Source of the DNA: Methanobacteriota archaeon
Lineage (GTDB): Archaea > Thermoplasmatota > Poseidoniia > Poseidoniales > Poseidoniaceae
Direction of reading: 5' to 3'
NCBI GenBank assembly: GCA_002710015.1
Contig: PAOW01000034.1
Location: 1-49,086, forward strand
DNA length: 49,086 bases
Part shown: piece by piece, positions 27,601-36,126 of the stretch
Layout of the letters: the number at the start of each line of letters is the position of its first letter
Numbering within the stretch: position 1 is the first letter of the stretch
Translations under genes and position numbers: made by a program
The notes under the pieces: model-generated
Databases searched by the model: none
Seen by the model: the letters and a program-made list of their open reading frames with translations, nothing else
What the model was told of the DNA's origin: nothing

Positions 27601-27620
27601 ATTTGAATTTTCAAATTTTT
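27601..27620 (+). terminator. AT-rich hairpin with T-run after dus
   Basis: ATTTGA/TCAAAT forms a 6-bp stem around an ATTT loop (27601-27616), followed by a run of T. It lies 3 nt after the dus stop and overlaps the end of the convergent regulator gene. It looks like a simple terminator usable in the plus direction. Confidence 0.45.
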
Positions 27621-28708
27621 ATTGGTTTTGACTTAATCAATGCACCGACCTTCTCTATACGTCTTAGCACGCGATTCAAATCGTCCATGGACTTCTTTTT
27701 CAAAGTAGACAAATCATTTCCTACAAGACGGTGACCAAGTGGCAATCTACCACCAAGGAGGTTTAGTAGAAGCATCTGATTTCGTGCATCAATTGACCCA
27801 AGCGCTTTTTCAATAGTCTCCGGTTTACATTTTCCAATTTTCAAACTTTTCAATATTGATGGTGGAATAGATAATCTTTCGAAACCACCTTTTTTCAATA
27901 ACCAGTCTTCACCCCTACGAGAATACTGTGTGGTCATTGCAGACCATAATGCAATGGATAAACGATCAGTCCTTGCGACTCTTTCTACTAATCCAGTAAG
28001 TCTAAACCTCTCAAGGATTCTACCGACTCTAGGTTTTGAGCCACCCACGCTTTTTGCAGCTTCATCAATAGATATTGGTGGGCCTGAGTTCAGTAACAAT
28101 TGAAATAATTTCACTGAGATAGAATCACTCAGAATTTCCTTCCCTGGTCTCTCTCCAAGCAAACCACAATCAGCCATGAATCTTGAAAGTTCACTTTCAT
28201 TATCTTCTAATGGTCCCCATTCTTTAATTCTGAGGGATGCGCTTGGTTTACCATCTGGTGGTAGTTCAATTTTCATCTCTATGTTCTTTCCTCTATTCCA
28301 TTCACGGTCTAGTAATTCTAGTCTTTGCGAGTGAATTAATTTAGCGCGAGTTTTCATATTTTCAATCGCTTTTTCAATGGAGCCACCAGTTAGGTAGTAG
28401 TTTTTCCAACCTTTTCCGGATGAAGTAGAAACCAATCCAGCAGAGACTAACCGCACGAAATGGTGATGTATGGCTGCGGGAGTGAGGCCAAGATTTTCTG
28501 CTAATTCTCTAGTCTCATAACCTCTTGATGAATCATTTAGAAGATGTTCAGAAAGAATTCTGTGTATAGGAGAGTATGTACCATCATCGGCTGCATTTTC
28601 GTCACGTCTACGGTGTAAGCATAGTGTATCAATAAACCAAGCAACTAGATTGTTTCTCTGTTTGTCATTCGCCGGCATAGGTACTTCTTGTATGCGTAGG
28701 TCGAACAT
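27611..28708 (-). CDS. Transcription regulator with two winged-helix domains
   Basis: 365 residues. A first winged helix at about residues 48-110 (GYETRELAENLGLTPAAIHH with HHFVRLVSAGLVSTSS and a wing GWKNYYL) is ArsR/MarR-like. A second is at about 195-255 (ISIDEAAKSVGGSKPRVGRI, then LERFRLTGLVERVA). The C-terminal part is helical and basic (LKKKSMDDLNRVLRRIEKV). No ligand-binding domain is recognised. It heads a run of three regulators on the minus strand. Start is ATG 28708, or ATG 28678 (MPANDKQ); neither has an obvious ribosome-binding site. Confidence 0.75.
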   Translation of the reverse strand: MFDLRIQEVPMPANDKQRNNLVAWFIDTLCLHRRRDENAADDGTYSPIHRILSEHLLNDSSRGYETRELAENLGLTPAAIHHHFVRLVSAGLVSTSSGKGWKNYYLTGGSIEKAIENMKTRAKLIHSQRLELLDREWNRGKNIEMKIELPPDGKPSASLRIKEWGPLEDNESELSRFMADCGLLGERPGKEILSDSISVKLFQLLLNSGPPISIDEAAKSVGGSKPRVGRILERFRLTGLVERVARTDRLSIALWSAMTTQYSRRGEDWLLKKGGFERLSIPPSILKSLKIGKCKPETIEKALGSIDARNQMLLLNLLGGRLPLGHRLVGNDLSTLKKKSMDDLNRVLRRIEKVGALIKSKPIKI

Positions 28709-28777
28709 AGAGACGACTGAATGACGATAGCACTTGAAGAATGCGCAACTAACATTAACTGAGAGACGATTAATGGA

Positions 28778-29425
28778 TTATCTTCTCTCATCCGCCCACT
28801 CGTAGTCTATGTTAATTGTAACATTCCAATCCTCGTTATCGATTAGATGGGGGGCCATCTCAAGTCTATCTTCACGCAATATTCCTCTCCTTCTGAGAAC
28901 TTTAACAGCTGAGTGTACGCTTGCTCTGGATCTTCCTATATTCCTTGCAAGAGATGCTTGTGATCTGGGAATTCCATTTTTCCGGATTTCCTCTAAGACT
29001 GTTTTTTGAACTAGAGAAAGTCCGATTGGCATTTTTCTCGCAGCTTCTTGTTCCCCGATTTTCATACCTCTCAATACTTCTACTTGGGATGGAGCTCCTG
29101 CAAAGTAGCAAGTCCTACCGTTTACAGAGATTATAGTAATCGATTTCCTACTATACAAAACGTCCAAGTGGTGTCTTAGAGTTCCGTTAGCAGCAGAAAG
29201 GGTAGATTGCAATTCTCGATAGCATAAACCAGGCTTCTTGTCTAGGGTTTTCAGTATGCGTCTGCGTAATGGATGTTCAAAATCGCTAATTTTCGCTTTC
29301 ACACCGCCTCTTGCAAAGGCTAGTGAGGATATTCCAGCGCCAATGCCTAGCAATCCTCCTGTCGCTCCAGCAATTCCCGCAGCCAGCCACGGCCTTTGTG
29401 AAATCCACTGTTTCAGTAGGGGCAT
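28778..29425 (-). CDS. Membrane-anchored double winged-helix regulator
   Basis: 215 residues from ATG 29425. One glycine-rich hydrophobic helix (residues about 13-37, AAGIAGATGGLLGIGAGISS) comes first. Next is an ArsR-like winged helix (HPLRRRILKTLDKKPGLCYR, then LRHHLDVLYSRKSI and a wing with RTCYFAG). A second helix-turn-helix follows (SQASLARNIGRSRASVHSAV, KVLRRRGILRED). The predicted topology puts both DNA-binding domains in the cytoplasm beside the membrane. The frame extends upstream to 29545 but that would overlap the neighbouring HxlR gene by 73 bp, so the internal ATG is preferred. The call of a one-component membrane regulator is inferred. Confidence 0.7.
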   Translation of the reverse strand: MPLLKQWISQRPWLAAGIAGATGGLLGIGAGISSLAFARGGVKAKISDFEHPLRRRILKTLDKKPGLCYRELQSTLSAANGTLRHHLDVLYSRKSITIISVNGRTCYFAGAPSQVEVLRGMKIGEQEAARKMPIGLSLVQKTVLEEIRKNGIPRSQASLARNIGRSRASVHSAVKVLRRRGILREDRLEMAPHLIDNEDWNVTINIDYEWADERR

Positions 29426-29472
29426 AAAAAAAAACAAATCCGAGTTACTTGTAATAGATTCGGTGTGATGAA

Positions 29473-29931
29473 TCAATCTCTTGTCTTTACCGAGCCATTT
29501 TTGATTTTTAGGTGCGCAACCAATGGAGATAGTAGTCTGCCGCATGTTGTCCCATGTTCGGAAAGAATGTATTGAACTCTAGACGGCGGTCCATCATCAA
29601 CCTGTCTCACTACCAAACTCTCATCAGCCAAAAATCGTAATTTATCGGAAAGAGTGCGGCTTGAAATACCAGTAAGGAGTTTCTTCAACTGGTTAAACCT
29701 TCGCGGTCCAGTGATGTATAGCGTTGAGAGAATTTCGATTGTCCATCTTTTCCCAAAAACGTGTAATGCTTCTACGGATGCTTCTACTTCCCATTTAGTA
29801 TCATATGGGCCAGATTTTGAATTATTTGCAAGTATTTTTCGAATCTTTGCACCTTGATTTATAGTTGTATCAACCATTGATTCTATACTCTCCATTTCCG
29901 AATTTGAAATTCGAAGAGGAGGGTCGGGCAT
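29473..29931 (-). CDS. HxlR-family transcription regulator
   Basis: 152 residues. The winged-helix core VFGKRWTIEILSTLYITGPR followed by RFNQLKKLLTGISSRTLSDK and LRFLADESLVVRQV matches HxlR ('GKW...IL..L..G..RF..L.....GIS...L...L..LE..GL..R'), except that the common Cys before the GKW motif is not seen. The N-terminal 45 residues are variable. Start ATG is preceded by GGAG at 5 nt. It lies upstream of the membrane-anchored regulator, 47 bp apart, and downstream of a beta-oxidation enzyme gene on the same strand. Confidence 0.85.
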   Translation of the reverse strand: MPDPPLRISNSEMESIESMVDTTINQGAKIRKILANNSKSGPYDTKWEVEASVEALHVFGKRWTIEILSTLYITGPRRFNQLKKLLTGISSRTLSDKLRFLADESLVVRQVDDGPPSRVQYILSEHGTTCGRLLSPLVAHLKIKNGSVKTRD

Positions 29932-29981
29932 ATTTCTCCTAAGTGGTTTGTTTCATAAAACATAGTGTAAGTATGCGATCA

Positions 29982-32039
29982 TCACTGGTTTTGATAGGCG
30001 GGTTTTCTTCCCTCAATCAGTGCACTTAATCCTTCTAGTGCGTCTTTGGTTGAGAAAATTTTCTCAAGATTGTCAAGCTCCTTACCAAGACCTTCTTTCA
30101 GTGTTGTAGAGCTTGCTAAATCTATCAATTCACTTGCCATTTTTAGTGCAATCGGGGCAGTTCGTGAAATTGACTTTAATTGCCTTGAAACAATTTTGTC
30201 TTCCACGTCAAATCCATCTGGACATTCACCCGAAAGAATACTAGACATATTCTCATCACTGTAAAATGCATTAGAGAATTTAGCAATACTAGAATTAGAA
30301 TCTCTTGGTTTTGCGGGATACTTCTCATCTGGTTTGCCATTTTTTGAGATTTGAGCAATAACAGAATCTACTTCCGAGACATCGACTAAGTGGGTAATCA
30401 ATCCGAGGTCATAAGCTATGTTTGCTGTCATAAAATTACCAGCGAGTACAGCCCATCTAGCGGCAGGTATTCCTGAAATTCTGGGTGGCCTCTGTGTTCC
30501 TCCCAAACCAGGGAAGATGCCAATGTTTGTCTCGGGGAATCTGAACTGAGTTTTCTTTGTTCCAATCCTGTAGTCACAAGAGAGGGCCAATTCCAATCCA
30601 CCACCCAGAGAAAGTCCTGTTGTGAGCGCAATTGTAGTTTTCTCAGAATATTCTAAGCTATTCAGGACGTCGTGACCATTTGCCGTAAACGTGTATATAT
30701 CAGGGAACGAATCATCTTTTATTTTGTCAACGAAGAATTTCACGTCTGCACCAGCAACAAATGCCTTTCCTGCTCCATCAAGAACTATGGTCTTGACACC
30801 TGAATTTGAGTTAGCAGCATCAACGGCCTTTCCTAATTGATTTACAACGGTCTCATTCAGGGCATTCATTGCCTCTGGTCTGTTTATTGTGATTGTTGCG
30901 GTCTCCCCGGAGATGTCAAGGTCGACGTAACTGAAATCGAACGAAGTATCCCTGTTCCAAATGTTTGGTAAGGGGAAGTTTGCAAGCTCACAGTAATCCT
31001 GAGCCATGTATTTAGCTTCATTTATTCCTAGTTTATTCGCTAATTCAAATGGTCCTTTAGCCCATCTCAAACCGACCTTGGCGCCTCTGTCAACATCTTC
31101 CATTGAGCATATTTCCTCATCAACTATTTGTCCGGAAACTGCAAAAACTTGGCCAAGCAAGCGCATACGGATAGTCTCAGCAGCCTCTTCTGTGCATTCG
31201 ATGTCATCCCCAATGACCCATTCTTCCCCTGCTTCAACCATTGAACGGAGATTTTCCGCTCCAACATACCTTGGAGTGTCTAGTTGCTCTGCAAGATAAT
31301 CGGTGGAATGTAGAGCTATGGGTGGCCCTGTAAGGTTCATCAAGGCAAAAGGACCCATACCTATCCTGAATGCTTTCATTGCAACAGCATCAATAGCTGC
31401 TGCGCTTGCAACTCCCTCTTGAAGCAGAAGACAGGCTTCATTTAGCCATGGAACAAAGAATCTGTTTACTACAAAGCCCGGTCTATCTTTGCAAATAATC
31501 ACGACTTTTCCTAATCCTCTACAATACTGTACAGTCTTAGCCAATGTTTCAGGGGAGGTCACAGAACCAGGGATAACTTCCACTAGTCTGTTTTTGGCGG
31601 GATGATAAAAGAAATGCAGCCCTACAAATCTATCAGCACGACCTGATGCTTTTGCCAGATCGTCAACTGATAATGAAGAGGTATTTGAGGCAAGAATCGT
31701 CTTTTCGTCACATACCTCATTCAGAGTATTGAATACCTCTGTCTTAATATTAAAGTCCTCAAAAACTGCTTCAATCACCAAGTCAGTCTCTTTTGCGGTA
31801 TTTTCAGTTCCAACTACTCCCTTAATGCGACCTTGTATTTCTTCTACTTGTTGTGGAGAGAAAATTCTTCGCTCAATAGCTTCAGCTAGGAAATCTGAGA
31901 TTATTGTCATACCTCTATCTACCCATTTATCTTCTCTATCCACCATCTGGACATCAAATTCTTCTTGAGCTGTTTTCTGGGCAATGCCTGAACCCATATT
32001 TCCTGCACCAATAATCGCCACATTTTGAATAGGCTGCAT
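29982..32039 (-). CDS. Fused 3-hydroxyacyl-CoA dehydrogenase / enoyl-CoA hydratase
   Basis: 685 residues, both middle steps of beta-oxidation in one chain. The dehydrogenase is N-terminal: Rossmann motif GAGNMGSGIA (residues 11-20), DLVIEAVFED, LASNTSSLSV, GLHFFYHPAKN and GFVVNRFFVPWLNEA. The hydratase follows at about residues 375-570. It carries AFVAGADVKFF (oxyanion), SLGGGLELALSCDY and FRFPETNIGIFPGLGGTQ, so both catalytic glutamates are kept. This order, dehydrogenase first, is the reverse of bacterial FadB and usual for archaea. The C-terminal helical part (SRQLKSISRTAPIAL...) fits the family. Likely role: degradation of straight-chain or amino-acid-derived acyl-CoAs. Confidence 0.95.
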   Translation of the reverse strand: MQPIQNVAIIGAGNMGSGIAQKTAQEEFDVQMVDREDKWVDRGMTIISDFLAEAIERRIFSPQQVEEIQGRIKGVVGTENTAKETDLVIEAVFEDFNIKTEVFNTLNEVCDEKTILASNTSSLSVDDLAKASGRADRFVGLHFFYHPAKNRLVEVIPGSVTSPETLAKTVQYCRGLGKVVIICKDRPGFVVNRFFVPWLNEACLLLQEGVASAAAIDAVAMKAFRIGMGPFALMNLTGPPIALHSTDYLAEQLDTPRYVGAENLRSMVEAGEEWVIGDDIECTEEAAETIRMRLLGQVFAVSGQIVDEEICSMEDVDRGAKVGLRWAKGPFELANKLGINEAKYMAQDYCELANFPLPNIWNRDTSFDFSYVDLDISGETATITINRPEAMNALNETVVNQLGKAVDAANSNSGVKTIVLDGAGKAFVAGADVKFFVDKIKDDSFPDIYTFTANGHDVLNSLEYSEKTTIALTTGLSLGGGLELALSCDYRIGTKKTQFRFPETNIGIFPGLGGTQRPPRISGIPAARWAVLAGNFMTANIAYDLGLITHLVDVSEVDSVIAQISKNGKPDEKYPAKPRDSNSSIAKFSNAFYSDENMSSILSGECPDGFDVEDKIVSRQLKSISRTAPIALKMASELIDLASSTTLKEGLGKELDNLEKIFSTKDALEGLSALIEGRKPAYQNQ

Positions 32040-32091
32040 GAACGACCCGAAATGAAACAGCCCAATGAAGTCAACGGATGATTACACGTCT

Positions 32092-33135
32092 TTAAAATAA
32101 TGAGTCATATGCCTCTTTATGCCGCTCAGCCCATCGGTTTATAGAGAAATTCTCAGCTCTTTTGACAACCTCAGCGCTCTCGTCCTGTAATTCTAAAATC
32201 GATGCCCGCCACATGTCGATATCATCAGGCGGGAGTATGTGGTGTTCCAAGGGAATTTCATTGTGAGCAGGGGCGTCTGCTACAAGGGCGACAGTTCCCG
32301 CAGCATAAGCTTCCAATGGTGGTAATCCAAAGCCTTCGGCAATAGAGGGAAATAATAATGCATCAGCGTGTTGAAGTGCAGCAATTTTTTCATCTTCACT
32401 GACTTTACCCACCCAGTTTAATTTGCAGTTTACTTCCTTTGCTAACTCGCATATCTGATTTTTTGCGTGGAGCGATGATTCTGCACCTATCTTGTGGAGT
32501 GTAACATTCATTCCACCACATACATTTACAGCAAATTCAACTCTCTTTCTCTGTTCTTCACTTCCGATGATTAAGAGGTTTTTACCTTCGTTGAACCATT
32601 TTGGTCTTGCCATATTTCTGCGATACTTTTCAACTTCAATCCCATGTGGAATCCAAACAGTAGGAACACCGGGAAAACGCATCTCACACTCTTGCTTTGT
32701 ATCCATTGAAACACAAATCAATAAACTTGCTCTAGAAATTCCTCGTTTAATCCTATCAATGTCCCTCTTACGGATAAACGATGGGTTTTGTTCTCCAACA
32801 GAAATCCCGTTTCGTGTATTAGGGAATAAGTGAAATAAATCATGAACAGTAATGACCGATATAGAATTTCTTGGGGTCAAGCCAGCTTGTTCTTGGTCTG
32901 TAATGTGTGTGATATCATGAAATTTTGATTTAGAGTTCACATTTGCAGGTCCTGACTTCCATCTTTTCCATAGTCTTCTAATTGGATTTTTTGATATTTT
33001 ATATTCATGAACAGACCCTAATTCGTAACCTTCAATGATTCCTGACTTTAGCCTATCAACTGCTGCATGATGAGTATTTCCTAAACCAGACAGAGGAGAT
33101 AATGCTCCACCTCTTGCCAGCATTACTTTACGCAA
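32092..33135 (-). CDS. Group 1 (GT4) glycosyltransferase
   Basis: 347 residues. C-terminal GT-B domain motifs are plain: NLLIIGSEEQRKRVEFAV, a GKVSEDEKIAALQHADALLF stretch, FPSIAEGFGLPPLEAYAAGT (the E-x7-E nucleotide-sugar motif), and RAENFSINRWAERH. The N-terminal domain has SVITVHDLFHLFP. It probably transfers a sugar to a surface glycan or glycolipid; acceptor unknown. The start is TTG 33135 with GAGGG 6 nt before it; ATG 33123 is the alternative. It is 9 nt downstream of the taw1 gene and may be co-transcribed with it. Confidence 0.9.
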   Translation of the reverse strand: MRKVMLARGGALSPLSGLGNTHHAAVDRLKSGIIEGYELGSVHEYKISKNPIRRLWKRWKSGPANVNSKSKFHDITHITDQEQAGLTPRNSISVITVHDLFHLFPNTRNGISVGEQNPSFIRKRDIDRIKRGISRASLLICVSMDTKQECEMRFPGVPTVWIPHGIEVEKYRRNMARPKWFNEGKNLLIIGSEEQRKRVEFAVNVCGGMNVTLHKIGAESSLHAKNQICELAKEVNCKLNWVGKVSEDEKIAALQHADALLFPSIAEGFGLPPLEAYAAGTVALVADAPAHNEIPLEHHILPPDDIDMWRASILELQDESAEVVKRAENFSINRWAERHKEAYDSLF

Positions 33136-33144
33136 AACAAACCC

Positions 33145-34146
33145 TCATTGCACTATTTTGAGATGCTTAACAGACTGTGCGATTCCAAGATTTTTCGGAA
33201 AATGCATCGTTGCTTCCGGTATGGGTATTGGAATGATTTCTCTACCCACTAACGCAACTCTACTGGGAGGAGAGTGATCTAGCAACCTTCGATCTGTCAA
33301 TGGTGCTAAAGCATTTGAAAACTCAAGGATATCATTGTGAAATGGCATGTTTTCAGCTGTTAGATTACCCCTTGAGTTTCCTACGTGAACATATCCCTTA
33401 CATTCTATCCAATCAGGGTCAGCTCTGTTATCAAGAGCTGCATATTGTTTGATATGCTCTTTTTTCATGTTTTTACCCTTAATTAGCGTGTGACGACAAA
33501 CAATTCTAGTATCCAAACTAGGAAGCAAATCTATTGTTTGATCGAAATATTTCCATGACGCAGAATTCCATTTTGGCCTGCAAATTTCGTTAAAGACTTC
33601 CTCATTAGGGGCATCAACAGAAACGTATAACTGAGTTGGTAGAGTGTCTAATCTCTCCAGCACTTTTGGCAAAGTTCCATTTGTCACTAACATTGTTGTC
33701 ATTCCATGTGCGTGGCAAAGTTCGATGTATTCTGATAATCGTGTGTAGAGTGTTGGCTCTCCATTAAGTGAAATAGCGACATGTTTAGGATTTTGAGCAT
33801 CGAGCCATTTTTCTTTTGGCACCTTTGGGTTTCCACCAAAACCGGATAACAACCTGCGCTGCGCTTTTACAGAATCATACAACATATCCAAAGGATCTTG
33901 TTCTGTGAGCTTTAATGTATCCATGTGTGGTTCTCTCCAGCAGTAAGTGCAAGCGAGGTTACACTGGTCAACAACCGGTGACATTTGCATGCAGTTGTGA
34001 CTCGCTACTCCGTAGAATTTACCTTTGTAACATTGACGATCTCGAAGCAAAGACTCCTTTGTCCAATGACAGACTTTGACTCCTCCATGTTCTCCAACAA
34101 TGTGGTATCGTTGCTTTTGCAACTTAGCCTTGAGTAGTGGGTCCAT
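33145..34146 (-). CDS. taw1: Radical SAM 4-demethylwyosine synthase (Taw1/TYW1)
   Basis: 333 residues. This enzyme builds the tricyclic base at position 37 of tRNA-Phe from 1-methylguanosine and pyruvate. The radical SAM cluster motif is CNLACTYC with C62, C66 and C69, followed by WREPH. The first-cluster region has CYKGKFYGVASHNCMQMSP, a hallmark of the archaeal enzyme. Other matches are NPKHVAISLNGEPTLY, TTMLVTNGTLP, QLYVSVDAPN, RHTLIKGKNM and DWIECKGYVHVG. There is no flavodoxin domain, as expected in archaea. It diverges from the AlkB-like gene. Confidence 0.96.
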   Translation of the reverse strand: MDPLLKAKLQKQRYHIVGEHGGVKVCHWTKESLLRDRQCYKGKFYGVASHNCMQMSPVVDQCNLACTYCWREPHMDTLKLTEQDPLDMLYDSVKAQRRLLSGFGGNPKVPKEKWLDAQNPKHVAISLNGEPTLYTRLSEYIELCHAHGMTTMLVTNGTLPKVLERLDTLPTQLYVSVDAPNEEVFNEICRPKWNSASWKYFDQTIDLLPSLDTRIVCRHTLIKGKNMKKEHIKQYAALDNRADPDWIECKGYVHVGNSRGNLTAENMPFHNDILEFSNALAPLTDRRLLDHSPPSRVALVGREIIPIPIPEATMHFPKNLGIAQSVKHLKIVQ

Positions 34147-34213
34147 CGGTTACCCGACAAGTATTCTTTTTTTCAACCTCACGCTTCAAAAAGTGGAACA
34201 TACTGGGGATATC

Positions 34214-35215
34214 ATGGACGAGAAGTCAGAGACGTGGTATCCTCATCTTCTCGGGTTTTTACTTCCCATAATCACTATCTTAGGTATTTATAAGGGAGGA
34301 TATTGGGCATTCAGTGGTTTTGTCTACGCTATATTCCTTGGTCCTATTTTTGACATACTATCACCCAAGACAGCGCCCACACGAACTGAACCTAAGCCAT
34401 TCATTTGGAATAGTCTACTTGTATCTCATGCTATTTTCATGTATGCTTGCATAGTAATCCTGTGCTGGAGAGCTAAGGTAGATGACTTCGGCATCCCGGT
34501 TATCATGGGTGCTTTGTCGGTTGGAGTAGTAAGCGGTATATCCGGAATAATCAACGCTCATGAAGCAGGTCATAGAAAAAAAGGATCTTATCTATGGCGG
34601 TTATCTAGAGTTAACCTGTTTTTGGTATTATATGAGCACTTTACAACAGAACACAACAATAGCCATCACAGAAATTATGCAACAGTGAAGGATGCAGCAT
34701 CCGCACCAAGAGGTATAGGTCTATGGAGACACTTAATCAGAACAATCCCGCTGCAGTATATCTCTGCATGGAAGACACATTCCGGAAAGGGTAGGACTGG
34801 TTTCAAGAATCCTATTCTTCATGGTTTAATCATACAACTTGGTATGCTTACTACCCTATTGTTATACTCGCCATCAGCCATGTATGCCTTTTTGATTCAA
34901 GCAGGAATAGCAATATTCTTACTTGAATTCGTGAACTATTTGCAACACTATGGCCTACGTAGGGAAGTTCGTGAAAGGCATACAGTGATGCATTCTTGGG
35001 AATTTAGAGGAGTCTGGTCTCGCTGGACTTTGCTTGAGTTACCTCTACACCCTGCACACCATCTGAAAGCAAGTAAACCACTTTGGGATCTCAGAGCTCA
35101 GGAAGGGTCGCCTCAACTTCCGTTTGGATACTATGTATGCCTCTGGGTGGCAATATTTCCTCCATTGTGGAAGAAAGTAATGGGTAGAAGGATAGATGCA
35201 TTGACACCATCTTGA
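34214..35215 (+). CDS. AlkB-type membrane di-iron hydroxylase / fatty-acid desaturase family
   Basis: 333 residues with about six hydrophobic helices. The histidine clusters of alkane monooxygenase are present in order and spacing. They are HEAGHR (H116, H120), EHNNSHH (H147, H151, H152) followed by NYATVKDAASAPRG, NYLQHYGLRRE (the AlkB 'HYG' motif, 241-251), and LPLHPAHH (H279, H282, H283). In bacterial AlkB these read HE.GHK, EH..GHH, NY.EHYGL and L.RH.DHH, so only non-ligand positions differ. It likely hydroxylates an alkyl chain or related lipid; substrate cannot be read from sequence. No rubredoxin gene is nearby. Start ATG 34214 has GGGGAT upstream; the frame is open upstream inside taw1. 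Confidence 0.85.
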   Translation: MDEKSETWYPHLLGFLLPIITILGIYKGGYWAFSGFVYAIFLGPIFDILSPKTAPTRTEPKPFIWNSLLVSHAIFMYACIVILCWRAKVDDFGIPVIMGALSVGVVSGISGIINAHEAGHRKKGSYLWRLSRVNLFLVLYEHFTTEHNNSHHRNYATVKDAASAPRGIGLWRHLIRTIPLQYISAWKTHSGKGRTGFKNPILHGLIIQLGMLTTLLLYSPSAMYAFLIQAGIAIFLLEFVNYLQHYGLRREVRERHTVMHSWEFRGVWSRWTLLELPLHPAHHLKASKPLWDLRAQEGSPQLPFGYYVCLWVAIFPPLWKKVMGRRIDALTPS

Positions 35216-35406
35216 ATTCAGCAAATTCTTGCTTGAAAGATTCAATTTTCACAGGGTTTTACTTCATACAACATAATCATTATCAGTGATTAATCACCGA
35301 ATTGCAGAATATATTTTGTTTAATTAATTGTTATATTTGGTGACCATAATCAAACATTAATTCATATAGCATAACTTTTTGATGAAGTGTGCTAGTGTGA
35401 CAAAAT

Positions 35407-36126
35407 ATGCTTTCCATTAACGGTTTAACAAAGTCGTTTGGAACGGGTAGCGGTAAGCTACACGTTTTGAAGGGGATTGATATGAATATTAAAAGCGGCG
35501 AACTAGTTGCGTTAATGGGTCCTTCTGGTTGTGGTAAGTCCACGTTGTTGAACATCATCGGTGGATTGATGCCTGCTGATTCTGGTCAAATTGAACTTGT
35601 TAGTAGAAAGTATGGTTTGAAAAACCCATCCTCTGTTGTTGATGTCCGCAGAAATTTAGTTGGTTGGATTTTCCAAGATTTCCACCTTTTAGATCACCTA
35701 TCAGCACTGGATAATGTTTCAATGGCTCTAGAAATTTCAGGTGTCCCCAGCAAAGAGGCTGAGTTGAGAGCTGTCACTGCACTGGAGAAGGTGAATTTAG
35801 GTGATAGAATGCATCACATCCCTGATCAACTTTCCGGAGGACAGCAACAGAGGGTCGCAATAGCAAGAGCCATAGCGGGTCACAGACCTCTATTGTTAGC
35901 AGATGAACCTACTGGAAACCTAGACATTTCTTCTGGGGCAGAAGTCTTACAGTTGTTCAAAGATTTATGCCATGATGAAGAAAATCCAATCTCTATTCTT
36001 ATGGTAACACATGATCCTGAACTTGCATCGAACGCAGATCGAATGTTACTGCTAAATGACGGAAAGACACAGGCTTCAGACATTAGAAGTGCGTGGGGCT
36101 TGGATGATGAAGGTGAAGAAGAATGA
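35407..36126 (+). CDS. ABC transporter ATPase (MacB/LolD type), first of two
   Basis: 239 residues. Walker A GPSGCGKS (38-45), a Q-loop (WIFQDFHLL), signature LSGGQQQR (142-149) and Walker B LLLADEPTG (162-170) are all complete, as is the H-loop in VTHDPELA. The closest style is the MacB/LolD/FtsE group that powers FtsX-like permeases by mechanotransmission. The stop overlaps the permease start by ATGA, so the two are coupled. A CATATAG element at 35363-35369 is a plausible TATA box about 41 nt before the start. The upstream gap (35216-35406) is AT-rich with no gene seen. Confidence 0.95.
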   Translation: MLSINGLTKSFGTGSGKLHVLKGIDMNIKSGELVALMGPSGCGKSTLLNIIGGLMPADSGQIELVSRKYGLKNPSSVVDVRRNLVGWIFQDFHLLDHLSALDNVSMALEISGVPSKEAELRAVTALEKVNLGDRMHHIPDQLSGGQQQRVAIARAIAGHRPLLLADEPTGNLDISSGAEVLQLFKDLCHDEENPISILMVTHDPELASNADRMLLLNDGKTQASDIRSAWGLDDEGEEE

